DNA of 21,475 bases from Isoetes engelmannii (Eukaryota > Streptophyta > Lycopodiopsida > Isoetales > Isoetaceae), in contig JAANSK020268381.1 in NCBI GenBank assembly GCA_011763485.2, positions 1-21,475 on the forward strand, written 5' to 3'. The position numbers and the translations under genes were made by a program. The notes under the pieces were generated by a model. The model was not told the origin of the DNA. It ran no database searches and saw only the letters and a list, made by a program, of their open reading frames with translations. Positions 1-8,989 of the stretch are shown one piece after another (within the stretch, counting starts at the first letter, position 1; every line of letters begins with the position of its first letter).

Positions 1-462
1 GGTGATGCCCATCGCCTCTGCTCACATAATTAATCACAATGTTTTCAATCATGGAGCACACTTTTTCTACTGCTTGCCATCTCTATGATGGTTTAGGAAT
101 AAATGAAATAAAATATAGGGAAACTTACGAAAATGCCCCTCAGGTTATGGGCAATTTCGAAAATGCCCTCCAAAAATTGGAAATTTCCAAAATGCCCTTT
201 GGGCAAGCTGTGCGGAGTCAAGCATCATAGATAAAGATGAGTTAAATCAGCGTTATAAGGAAAGAGAATGAGGCTGACTTTTGTACTTATACCTTCAGGT
301 ATAACCCATAATGTGGTAAGAGTCCTAATAAGAATGAGGACGAGGTGTATGGAATGTATGATATTACCTAGACCCATGGTACTTGGTTGTCTAGAATTAC
401 CGAGATTTAGGATAATCACATGACTTGAAGTACAACTTCTTGTGGCTACAACTTAAGTGTCT

Positions 463-702
463 TGACCCAAGAAATGAGGGTGTAGTGGATGCTCCCCAAA
501 AAATATGAAAGCTCAAGGTAGCACGATCATCAAAGATGTTTGATAGTTAGATGGATAGATAGATATTATTTTCACTGCAAGGCAATAACATGGATAATTT
601 ATATAGCGGATGATATAAGAAAGTCCGAACATAAAGTTTTATTATTATGCCCATATAATATTATTATGGGCATCCACTATTTCACCCTCATTTCTTGGGT
701 CA
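463..702. repeat. Inverted repeat, 30-bp arms around a 177-bp core
   Basis: Left arm 463-492 and right arm 670-702 are reverse complements over 30 positions, with one 3-nt (AAA) indel. The core itself ends in a small AT-rich hairpin at 647-673 (atgcccata against tatgggcat), next to the right arm. No target-site duplication is visible just outside the arms. The form fits a fold-back or MITE-like remnant, or the product of a local inverted duplication. Confidence 0.6.
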
Positions 703-896
703 AAAAATATCTAAAGGTTTAAGTTAATATGTTGCCCTACGTAATAAGATGGATAGATGGATACTATTTCTGATGTCCACGAGAAGCCAAAACTTATGGG
801 ACACATACTCAGATGGGACCTGGCCCACCATTGTACATGGCTGAAGTGGGTCCTTCCCCCACTAACTTTACAATGATCATAGCCACTTTCACAACA

Positions 897-920
897 CCCT
901 TCAAGGGCCAGCTTGAAGGG
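897..920. repeat. Perfect 9-bp hairpin
   Basis: Arms cccttcaag (897-905) and cttgaaggg (912-920) pair perfectly around the six-base loop ggccag. No T-tract follows, so nothing suggests a terminator, and the function is unknown. Confidence 0.5.
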
Positions 921-1639
921 TATAGAACATGGCTGAGGGGACACGTTAAGGAAAAAAAAATGGAGGACGACAATACACTACTAGAAGGCAGGGATGGATT
1001 TCAGATGGATACAACCTGAAGAGAGCGAGGAATGTATCTGGATTACGTATATCGGGCAATAGAGGAGCCCAGGTTGTTCTAGAATAGCGAGTTATATAGA
1101 ATTCGCCAGACAATATGAATATAGACCAATGTAATGCGAATGATCTTATGTCATAAAGAAAGAGTACTGGGTAGGTGGAAGTACTTTAACTCAAAGACGC
1201 ACTCCCCAGCACCCAGGTAGACATATGCTACATATGCCTCGAGTTTGGGGGCCACCTTTGCCCGCTTCTTGAGCGTCATTGATGGTCGCTATCCACGTCA
1301 CTCTTTGAGCCTCCCTACTGATAATTAATAGGGGCAGTGCCTTTAGATGGCGGAGATATGAACTTGCAGAGGGTCTGGGTCTCATCTGGTTGATCAACTA
1401 TGATACGGATAGCTGGCGCCCAAGGCGTTAAGCTTCTGGAGGAACTGGATGTATAGTTGAAAGATTAGAAATGTTAGGACAAGGTTAGACATGACGCGGA
1501 TTATAAGCGCATGTAAAGTAGGTTCAATCTTATCAAGAGTCTTGGCTAGATTGATTTCTAGGTGAGCAAAAAGTTGTGCCCAGTATCACATGTAGCGGCT
1601 GGCCGGATCTGATTAACTCAGTCTAGCTTCTCCGGATTG

Positions 1640-3620
1640 GATCATATGCCTGTGACATTAGTCCTTAACGGCTCCCATCTTGGCAACACTGACAAAGCAT
1701 GTCTTGGCATGGCTCCCCGATCCATCTGTCTGGCTCAATTTGGAGACAATGTGCACTTGGGCGAATCAAGGCAATGAGTCTATGCTTTTTCATAGCAAAT
1801 GGGTGCACAGGTATGTGATTTATGTGGTGCAGGTACTGTGATGTCTCGACATATTCAAGGGCCTTGGGATCCCAAAGCTTGATGAGGAAGCAAGTATCAA
1901 GGTATTGCCTCAAGCTATGACGATCTGCTTCTATCTCCACTTTTATGCACCTGTGCTTCTGCATATTCCATCTGGCTATCCATTGAACTCTCTTTTCCTT
2001 TCAAACGGCCTTGAGGCGCTGCAGTCCTATTGCCATGGTGTAAGCCAGGTTAGGAAGGCGAGTGTCATCCATGTTGACCAACTTCTAAAAATAGACGATG
2101 TGCCGGTCAAGGGTTGCTCTCTAAAGAGGCAAGAAAGCTATCTCTTGCAGCATGATTTGATATGAGACCGTGGATTTCACTCCTCGTGCCCGTGCTAAGA
2201 AGGCTTTTTGGACCTACTCCAAGTCATTCTAGGTAAGGAACACCACTAGGCCCTAGACTTCGACCTCGTAGGCTTCATTAACACCTGAACGGATGCGACC
2301 AATGGACCTAATCAGAGAGCTACGTTCTGTGATTGTTGTTTTGCATTGCATAAAGCACTTTATAGCTTGCCGTCACCTGCAATCAGATAGAAGTGTTCCA
2401 GCACATTGTAGAAGGGGACTCCACTCCCAGATACTTGTAGGTTGGTGTTACCTCCACAATCTGCCCCTGATAAGTGAATGAAAGAGGTCTTGGGAGGCGG
2501 GTGGACGAGGTTAGGACCACCTTAGTCTTGGCCAGATTGACGCGCATGTCTGTGGCCTAGAAGAATGTGTCCAGAGCATCCAGGTGGCACCACGTGTCCT
2601 CTGGAGTGTGAGCTAAGAGGTCCACATTATCAGCATATATGAGCTGCTTGATGATCTGATGCAAAGTTGAGCTCCAGAACCCCCATTATCAGCAAGCCAA
2701 CTTCCTAATTGGTCAATATAAAGCCCAAACAGTGTTGGGGAGAGAGAGCATCTCTAGCGGACCCCGATACTACTAGTGAATGGTTGCTCTGTCGGTTGCA
2801 ATCGGCTTGAGCATGTCTCGTATAGTCGGTACACCACATTCTGCAAATTTACAGGGATGCCCAGCGGCCACAATCTGGCCCACAGCTTTTCTCGATGCAC
2901 AATGTCAAAAGCCTTGGCAAAGTCAACAAAGCAGCAATACAGGTCTTGTCGACGTTTCCTGCCTGAGTGAACGTGAAGATATGGTCAATGGTTGGGTGTC
3001 AAGGAATCCTGCCTGAGTGTAAGCTCGCACCTCTGCTGCCTCTTCCCATCTGGTGAACTGCTGCTCGAGGATGCTGACTAGCAGATTTGTAAACACTGAA
3101 CTGACTATGATTGTTCGGTATTTGACTGGGGTGTGCAGGTCTCGTGCCTTGTAAATGGGAGCAACCATGTTGATGGTCCATTCCTGGGGGAAGTCTTCCA
3201 GTAATGCCTTGCTGAAGAGGATAGTTAGGACTGGCAGTATGGGCTGCCCTGCCTACTTGGGCAACTCTGCCTACATACCGTCCAAGTCCAACGGCTTCCC
3301 CATTGGCCATCCAACGCCGAACCATGCTCGGGGGGTATTGATGCTTGAGGATCATAGAGCTGCTGCAAGTATTGCACCCACTGCTCTGAAGTGATGTTTC
3401 CTGTAGGCTAGTCTGGCTTTCTAAGCATCCTGCATTAAAAGGTTCTGGAATGACTGTCGAGGAGATAGAACATTTCCCTATGATGCCTCACAATGTACCG
3501 AGCTTTATTTGCTTTCGGGAAAGCGCGATATTGTGCGGTCGCATGAGGGCGGAGAGCTGGATCCGTGACCTGGTGGAGACAACGTTTAAGATCCTTAGAC
3601 TCATTAACCATACACAATAA
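1640..3620 (-). pseudogene. LINE copy A: 5'-truncated non-LTR retrotransposon, RT and C-terminal region
   Basis: Read on the minus strand in shifting frames. The order is an RT entry region ending in EWTINMVAPIYKARDL and YRTIIVSS (about 3280-3110), the AGF box, the catalytic block VDFAKAFDIV (about 2925), the SPTLFGLYID block (about 2720), and YADN where YADD is expected (about 2635). The post-RT region NDLE-x-VQKAFLA follows (about 2220). A C-terminal segment with QYLDTCFL and DMLCQCCQ ends near 1665. In-frame stops and frameshifts occur throughout, so it is not functional. Compared with copy B (8990-11345) it begins after the endonuclease, which is the usual 5' truncation of LINE insertions. 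A complete ORF2 would carry endonuclease, RT and C-terminal finger. The exact 3' end is uncertain; sequence from 1190 to 1640 has no match I can name. Confidence 0.85.
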
Positions 3621-3840
3621 ATGACACCGTCCAGTATTTAAAAATTTGCAACGCAATGAATTTCAAATGCACAGTAATTGTGCAAATTAAGGGGTGAGAA
3701 AATTTGAATTTTGAATTTTGGCTTGTCCCTTTGCCTGACATTGCGGTGACAATAGCAACAAATTTGAAAATGTATAATGACAGCTCCATAAAGACATGGA
3801 ATGTCACATCCAGCCTGCTAGGACATTTTGATACTTCCTC

Positions 3841-4240
3841 ACACTATAAAAGGGTTCAAATTTATTCAGATTGGTGGCTTCTAACAGAGTTTCATGCGGC
3901 TAGGAAGACCTCGATCGACTTCACAATCTTCAAACAATTCTGGATATTTCGAAGCATTCCGCAGACAGATATGATCGGTGCCAGCAGTCTCGAAGGATTA
4001 CGGTAGTCACAATCTGTTTTTCAACTTCAAATGAGGGGCACCCGATTGATTCGAACATCTTGAGTAAACCAGAAGCGAATGTCTATTAACAAGAGAACTT
4101 GTAAGTTTTTGTTAAGTTTTTTGCTGCATCTACCATTGGATAGTGTTCTAAAAAGAATGTTAAACATGTATTAACTATTGCAAGCAATGTCTTTCTAGAT
4201 TACTATCATTTCATTTCAATATCTTATGTGATGCAGTCGA
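3841..4240 (+). promoter_or_regulatory. Possible promoter with TATA box and spliced leader
   Basis: CTATAAAAGG at about 3845-3854 is a very good plant TATA box. Downstream there is a strong donor context (acttGTAAGT, about 4096) and an acceptor-like cttatgtgatgCAG ending near 4237, which would form an intron of about 140 nt in an untranslated leader. Only tiny reading frames occur between them, such as an 11-codon frame starting near 3970. This could be the 5' end of a noncoding transcript, of a decayed gene, or of an LTR. No coding exon follows that I can recognise. Confidence 0.25.
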
Positions 4241-5050
4241 GGACTCATTCAGGTTTACGATAAAACGGTGTTCAACTTATTCGAGATTGTATTGTACCAC
4301 AAGTAGTAGGAAAGGAGCTAAATATCTAGCATAACTAGATATTTTGAAAAGGTTTGTTATTCCAATGAAATGCGGCCACGCTGCTCGCTCACATGCTCAT
4401 ATATTTAAATTGATAGTGGAGATCTAATTTCAAAAATCTTGTAAGAACATGTCTCCCACGCCATTTGCTACAAAGTCAGTGTTGCACATCACTGGAAACA
4501 CATCATTACATGATAGATGATATTTCCAATTCAATTCTCTGCCTATGGTGTGATGTTCTATACATCATAATTATAGTTTTGTTGAATAAATGCTAGAGGG
4601 TTCGGCTTCATTTAGACGAAGCCAATAAAAATATATTCTACTCTATTCTTAATATACTTCCTAGATTTTTCTAGCTCAAACAGACCAAGAAAAAGACCTA
4701 CAGAAAAGATCGGGGCGAGCACTTGACTTTATAATGCGACAGGACTTTATAATGCAACAGCAGCTTGTTACTTAGAAAGACACAAAATAAAGGATGACAT
4801 AGATATTAAGAAGTTTACCAATGTAATCAAGGCATGAAAAAACTTCCATGCCATTGAACGGTGAATATCTTTTCTTTATGCCAAATATATATACAAAATG
4901 GATTTTGGGTCTTTAAGATTTGACAAAGTAGTTCAAAAAAACAAAGTGATCAAACATGCGAGAGTCATGGATTGAACACCTACACAGACCTAAAGCCAGC
5001 TGTCAGTGTAGCAAAAAAACCGAGGATTCAGAGCAAAAGTGATCTTTACT
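4241..5050. other. AT-rich stretch with no gene seen; hairpin plus ATTCT tail
   Basis: No convincing coding exon. A 6-bp hairpin (ggcttc 4604-4609, gaagcc 4618-4623) is followed directly by AATAAA (4624-4629) and a degenerate ATTCT run (about 4634-4650). That arrangement resembles the 3' end of a short retroelement. An 18-bp tandem duplication lies at 4725-4760. Confidence 0.4.
4725..4760. repeat. 18-bp tandem duplication
   Basis: The unit gactttataatgcgacag (4725-4742) is repeated at once (4743-4760) with one change (cg to ca). A recent slippage or repair duplication is the simplest reading. Confidence 0.8.
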
Positions 5051-5233
5051 TCTAGTATTTGTTCAAAGGTTCATGCCTCCTTTTAGAATAGACTCTCCAA
5101 CTGTGAATGAATAGGCCTGCGCAAAGCATTAAATGTAAAGAGCAAAAGTGTCCCCTAAAAACATAAAAATCATAGAAATAACTATCGTAGTAAGCAAATA
5201 ACCTCCTTTGGTAGTAGTACTCTGATAACGGAA

Positions 5234-5297
5234 CCAATTTCCTACTTAGCTAACAAAAATCCCAATTTCCTACAGAACAAAAATCCCAATTTCCTAC
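5234..5297. repeat. Three imperfect copies of a caatttcctac unit
   Basis: caatttcctac occurs at 5234-5244, 5263-5273 and 5287-5297. The last two sit in a longer shared context (acaaaaatcccaatttcctac), and the first and third share cttagct downstream. It lies in the long second intron proposed for the minus-strand gene. Confidence 0.7.
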
Positions 5298-5678
5298 TTA
5301 GCTTATATATCAATCAGAAGCATGCATCTCTCAACGCATAAATGAAGTTCATGGAAGATAATATGGGCTTTCTTTCCAGAAAAGATTAGTACTAACTAAT
5401 CCAATGCAAATGCCTCCAACGCGGAATTTAAGGTCTTATCTTACATCTTTAAAACAGGCCAGGAGCAGCCCTACGGGCAAGTTAATTTTTGCAAGGATCG
5501 ACTGTACATATAGCCGAATTACAGAGCAAACTTAGCACATTGAGGTCAGTAATGTCATGCCTGCAATCTATACAAACAGCCAATTTCTAAATCATGAAAA
5601 CTGGCTGAGGGAATTTCATTCTCTTCGTAACATCCTGCCCTCTGCTTTGTAGAAACAGTGTAAATGCTACACACTTAC

Positions 5679-6114
5679 TTCATCCGGTCATCAAGAACAT
5701 GCACGGTATTGGCTGCATCAGAATCTGTCCCACCAATTTGAAACCCCAAAACAGGTTCATTTGATAGCTCTTCTTCAGATTCGCGTTCTTCTTCTAGCTC
5801 ATCATACAGCCTACGAGTTGAAGCTTTGACAAGTTTCACATGTCCTAAGCAGAAACTGAAGTCATGTAAAACAGGCTTCCTAGATTGCAAGAAGCAGAAA
5901 AAAAGAGGCCAAAAAAGAGCTTACTTGCACGGCGATGTTTGGTTCTGGCAACCAATTTTTGGACATCTCGTTTTGATCGGCCGGTGACGGCCATACAAGC
6001 CACGGGACAACACAAACCACGACATTTTCTAGATAGAGTACCAAAGCTCATACCCGGCGAAGAAACCTCTGGTTCGCAGGCGATCAGCATCAGGGCAGCC
6101 ATGTCCAGCGACAT
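5679..6114 (-). CDS. Unrecognised plant gene, two 5' exons (candidate third exon 5052-5154)
   Basis: Exon 1 runs from ATG at 6114 down to 5925 and ends at a GTAAGC donor. An 80-nt intron (5924-5845) ends in ttctgcttAG. Exon 2 is 5844-5679 and ends at a consensus GTAAGT donor. The splice keeps frame (phase 1), while the nearby alternative acceptors at the ctag and ttcag sites run into a stop. Exon 1 encodes a basic, Ser/Cys/Arg-rich N-terminus that could be an organelle-targeting peptide. Exon 2 encodes a basic stretch, then a very acidic block (LYDELEEERESEEEL) and GFQIGGTDSDA...VHVLDDRMK. A possible terminal exon, 5154-5052, follows a ttttttag-type acceptor in the right phase and would give about 152 residues, but its content is unconvincing and the gene may continue elsewhere. 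I do not recognise the family. It is divergent to the LEA_2/NHL gene. Confidence 0.55.
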
Positions 6115-6253
6115 GCAACGGTCGAAGGAGCCCTAAATTAAATGGCCTCGAATTTTAGGGTTCCTTCTATTCAAGGGTTCTTCTAAAAGAGCATTCATTT
6201 CATTCAAGTATTAAAGAGCATTCGTTTTGATTCAACTATTGAGCCAAATTCAA
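6115..6253. promoter_or_regulatory. Short shared promoter region between divergent genes
   Basis: Only 139 bp separate the two start codons. On the minus strand it contains AACCCTAAA (about 6155-6163), close to the telo-box found upstream of many plant housekeeping genes. There is no clear TATA box for either gene. An aaagagcattcrttt motif occurs twice (about 6187 and 6214). A bidirectional promoter is an inference from spacing alone. Confidence 0.45.
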
Positions 6254-7030
6254 ATGGGGTCTTTGCAAGGCATCTATGCCAAGAGTATACAAAAATACCC
6301 ATGCTTGTCCATCTTCTCCATGCTTATCGTGTTGCTCGTGCTCAGTTGGGAACTTATCCTCCGCCCTCGTATCCCCGTCATCACTACACAGGTGCACTTT
6401 TCATTTTCTCCGTGGACGATAAAAATTCTATTCTATTCTATTCTATTTTTTATTTTTATGTCTCTTCAATGCTATCTGAACTTCTGCCACCAGAGGCTAG
6501 ATGTATCTGGATGGAACCTAAGTACCACCAATGCGTCGATGGGGGCTTCGCCAACTACGCTTCTCACTTTCTCTTCAAAACTAGATATCCTAGTCCACAA
6601 TCCTTCCTCCTGTTGGAAAATGAGATTTGAAGATGTTCGAATTAATCTTCTTCTACAAACGAAGCATTTCAAGTTTCCGCTTGGATATGGCCATGTATGC
6701 TTCTGACCTTTTAAGGGTGTCATATGATGGGCTTAGATAATTTTCTTGCTTCTGCAGGTCTCTCGATTTCGTCAGTTACCACATACAAGAAAGTACATAG
6801 CAGTGAATGTGGGTGCATTTGAAAGTCCATTACTTTATAATGTAGAGTTCATACGACCAAAAGGGAAGCATTTCAATTTATCTTACGAAGGAAATTTTCA
6901 TTCCACACCTTATACTTGGTGGTTCTGGGTTCCGTATGATTATTCATATCATTACTCATGTACTTTAGGGTGCTCTTTATCACAAGAGAATCAATTGATT
7001 GTTATGAATAACGTGTGTGACTTTTCATGA
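6254..7030 (+). CDS. LEA_2/NHL (NDR1/HIN1-like) membrane protein, three exons
   Basis: Proposed exons are 6254-6391, 6494-6694 and 6758-7027, with the stop at 7028-7030, giving 203 residues. This is within the usual 200-260 range of NHL proteins. Introns are 102 and 63 nt, both GT-AG and phase 0 (CAG|GTGCAC donor and ccaccAG acceptor; CAT|GTATGC donor and cttctgcAG acceptor). Residues 1-16 are cytosolic-type, about 17-37 form one membrane helix, and RPRIPV follows at once, the typical post-helix RPxxP-like segment of the family. Next come DVSGWNLS and then LDILVHNPSSCWKMRFEDV, matching the LEA_2 core NPN-type motif, and an FRQLPHTRKYIAVNV strand region. Family members are small single-pass proteins linked to stress and pathogen responses. 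The first in-frame ATG was chosen. The C-terminal 45 residues are Tyr/Trp-rich and less typical. There are no frame breaks, so it could be active. Recognition is by pattern, not by search. Confidence 0.68.
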
Positions 7031-7035
7031 AATGG

Positions 7036-7087
7036 ACCTATTGATTTTGAGACTAAATTTGTACCTATTGATTTTGAGACTAAATTT
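7036..7087. repeat. 25-bp tandem duplication in the NHL 3' region
   Basis: acctattgattttgagacta (first 20 bases of a 25-bp unit) occurs at 7036-7060 and again at 7063-7087 without change, with period 27. It starts six bases after the stop codon of the LEA_2/NHL gene and would lie in its 3' UTR. Confidence 0.85.
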
Positions 7088-7109
7088 CTCCACAGCAACT
7101 GCTTGTAGC

Positions 7110-7115
7110 AATAAA
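7110..7115 (+). terminator. Candidate poly(A) signal of the NHL gene
   Basis: AATAAA lies about 80 bases past the stop codon, a normal distance for a plant 3' end. The surrounding sequence is T- and A-rich. This is a weak motif taken alone. Confidence 0.35.
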
Positions 7116-7119
7116 TAGG

Positions 7120-8380
7120 TTTATTATTACCTTATTATGGGTAGGGAAAAAAATAATATGAGTTAGGGAAACCAAGCCCAACGTTGCTTTGGCTAAGAGT
7201 TTTGTGCTTTGTCCCCTTTTCCCTCCCCGCTTTTCCCTTCTTTCCATTTCTGTTTTTCCCTTGCCTTTTTTCCCTTCCCTTTAAGAAGATAATATACTAT
7301 TCAGGTAAATTAATCTTGTAGCATGTGCAAATCCTCTAAAATCCTCGGTATGTATATCAAAGAGCAAGTGGAATTGATACGATTGAGTTGGAATAACATA
7401 GAACCGATGCATATATAGGAAAACAATAGAACATTGGACAATATGGGTCTTTCTTCAGCAATTGTTATGGTACAATACGTATTCTCAATCGCACATAAAA
7501 GAGACTTGCATATCGCATATGTGAATGTTTTTTTTTTTTTCCAAATTCGCATATGTGTATCGAAACGTTCGTGTACTTGGATTCTTTTTGCGTTTGATGG
7601 ACTAAAGAGTTCACTTACACAAAAAAAGGGAGGAGAGATTCCTGATCCAGGAGATAAAAGTACAAAAAATACGTTTTTACCATAAAAGATTCATGCTTTT
7701 CAACTTTATACGCCTAAAACCTGAATTTCATATGTATGAGACAATTTATCTTCATCTTCAATAATCTTGGCCCCCCTTTAAATGACTTCCGAAATACAAT
7801 TGCAGGCCACCAAAAGATAATCTGGATTGCAATTCCTCACAATTGCTGATAGTCTCTAATGATGACCTGAAATATGCGTGTCAAGTGATTGTCCAAAGGA
7901 ATATTCATAGACTATTCGACCCCAACATGCGGAATATCCTTAAAGTATACTTCTATCCACGGCATAAAAGAGGGTTGCCCTTAAGGTTGAATTTAATTAA
8001 TTTTTTCTCCCACAGTTACCAAGACACATATGGGACCCAATACAAAAAAGATAGAAAGAGCATAGGAAACCCAATAGTTTGCATGATTCAAAAACCCATT
8101 ACTGTACATGATTAAAAGACCATTGCCCCAAAAGGTTTTCAAGGGTAAAACCTTGGTAATAATGAGCTTGCTTGCTGATGAACTGTACATTTGTACATAT
8201 CAATGTGTTGATGGAGGGCATAATTGGACTTGTCGGTCAAGATCCTCCACAATATAGGATGCTAGTGCTAGTGTCATTATTGCAGGCAATTGCAAGCTTC
8301 TGCTAAAGCACATATAACGGTTGACTTGGTGTAATTATACAGGCATATCATGCTTAGATAGTCGCAAATGCTAGGAAAAT
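7120..8380. other. Intergenic stretch, no gene recognised
   Basis: Contains a pyrimidine-rich tract on plus (about 7200-7282) and a T12 run near 7530. The open frames here are short and show no family motif or splice-supported extension. I see nothing that can be annotated further. Confidence 0.45.
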
Positions 8381-8945
8381 TTGAAGAGTATGGAAGTCAT
8401 CTTCAATCACTCCTATTTGGCTACATTCGCATATCCTGTTTTCACGCTCCTCGTGGGTCCATCTGACTGTTTCGATTTTGAGACGTTGTGCACCAATATG
8501 AATTGATGCGACTATCCTATGTCTCTATGGGCAAATGTGATAATATGTATTGTTGTAGTCCATGGGCAAGTGTGGGATTAATCTGGCTTTTGTATTGTGA
8601 TGTCTTGACCATCTCCGAGGCATTGACATCCCAAAGCTTACCAAGGAAGCATGCATCGAGATATTGCTCCAGATCGAATGTGCGAGAACATGTATTGTAT
8701 ACAGACATAGAGCAATGAAGATCATACTCGATTGAAGCAACAATCTGTGCTTTTCTCCTTCCAATAGGCTTTAAGACGTTACGAACCTCTGGCCATTGTG
8801 TAGGAAAGATTTGGAAGTCGCGTGTTTTGACCATATTCTGATATTAGAGTAGGTGTTGTTCCAGGCTAGCACGTTATAAGATAAAGAAGTCTTATCTCTT
8901 GCACAAGAATTGGATAAAGGATTGGATAGAGGTTCAACAAACATT
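8380..8945 (-). pseudogene. LINE copy C: 3' fragment only
   Basis: On the minus strand this matches the C-terminal third of copies A and B. The order is LPNLSYTMARGS-like (about 8790), QYLDACFLGKLWD (about 8640), then RRIVASIHIG-like and RICECSQIGVIEDDFHTLQ (about 8420). The last block corresponds to DMLCQCCQLGVIKDECHTLQHC in copy B. No RT or endonuclease is present. Frames shift and stops occur. It starts about 50 bp after the 3' end of copy B in the same orientation, so it is either a separate 5'-truncated insertion or a partial tandem duplication. Confidence 0.75.
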
Positions 8946-8989
8946 GTAAGACAAGGAAAATGACTTCTATTTCGTAGACTTTTATACTT

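Larger units (their letters stand above)
1..1190. other. Intergenic stretch without a recognisable gene
   Basis: Short open frames on both strands lack any family signature, start context or splice-supported continuation. The stretch holds a small cluster of a degenerate element reading aaaatgccc, found three times near 130-200, two short GATA-like runs near 548-566 and 751-762, an inverted repeat (463-702) and a perfect hairpin (897-920). The base composition is typical AT-rich plant intergenic DNA. It may be remnants of unrecognised mobile elements. Confidence 0.5.

Noticed and set aside
4598-4610. gggttcggc, another B-box look-alike
   Set aside because: No matching A box, and the bases form part of a simple hairpin.
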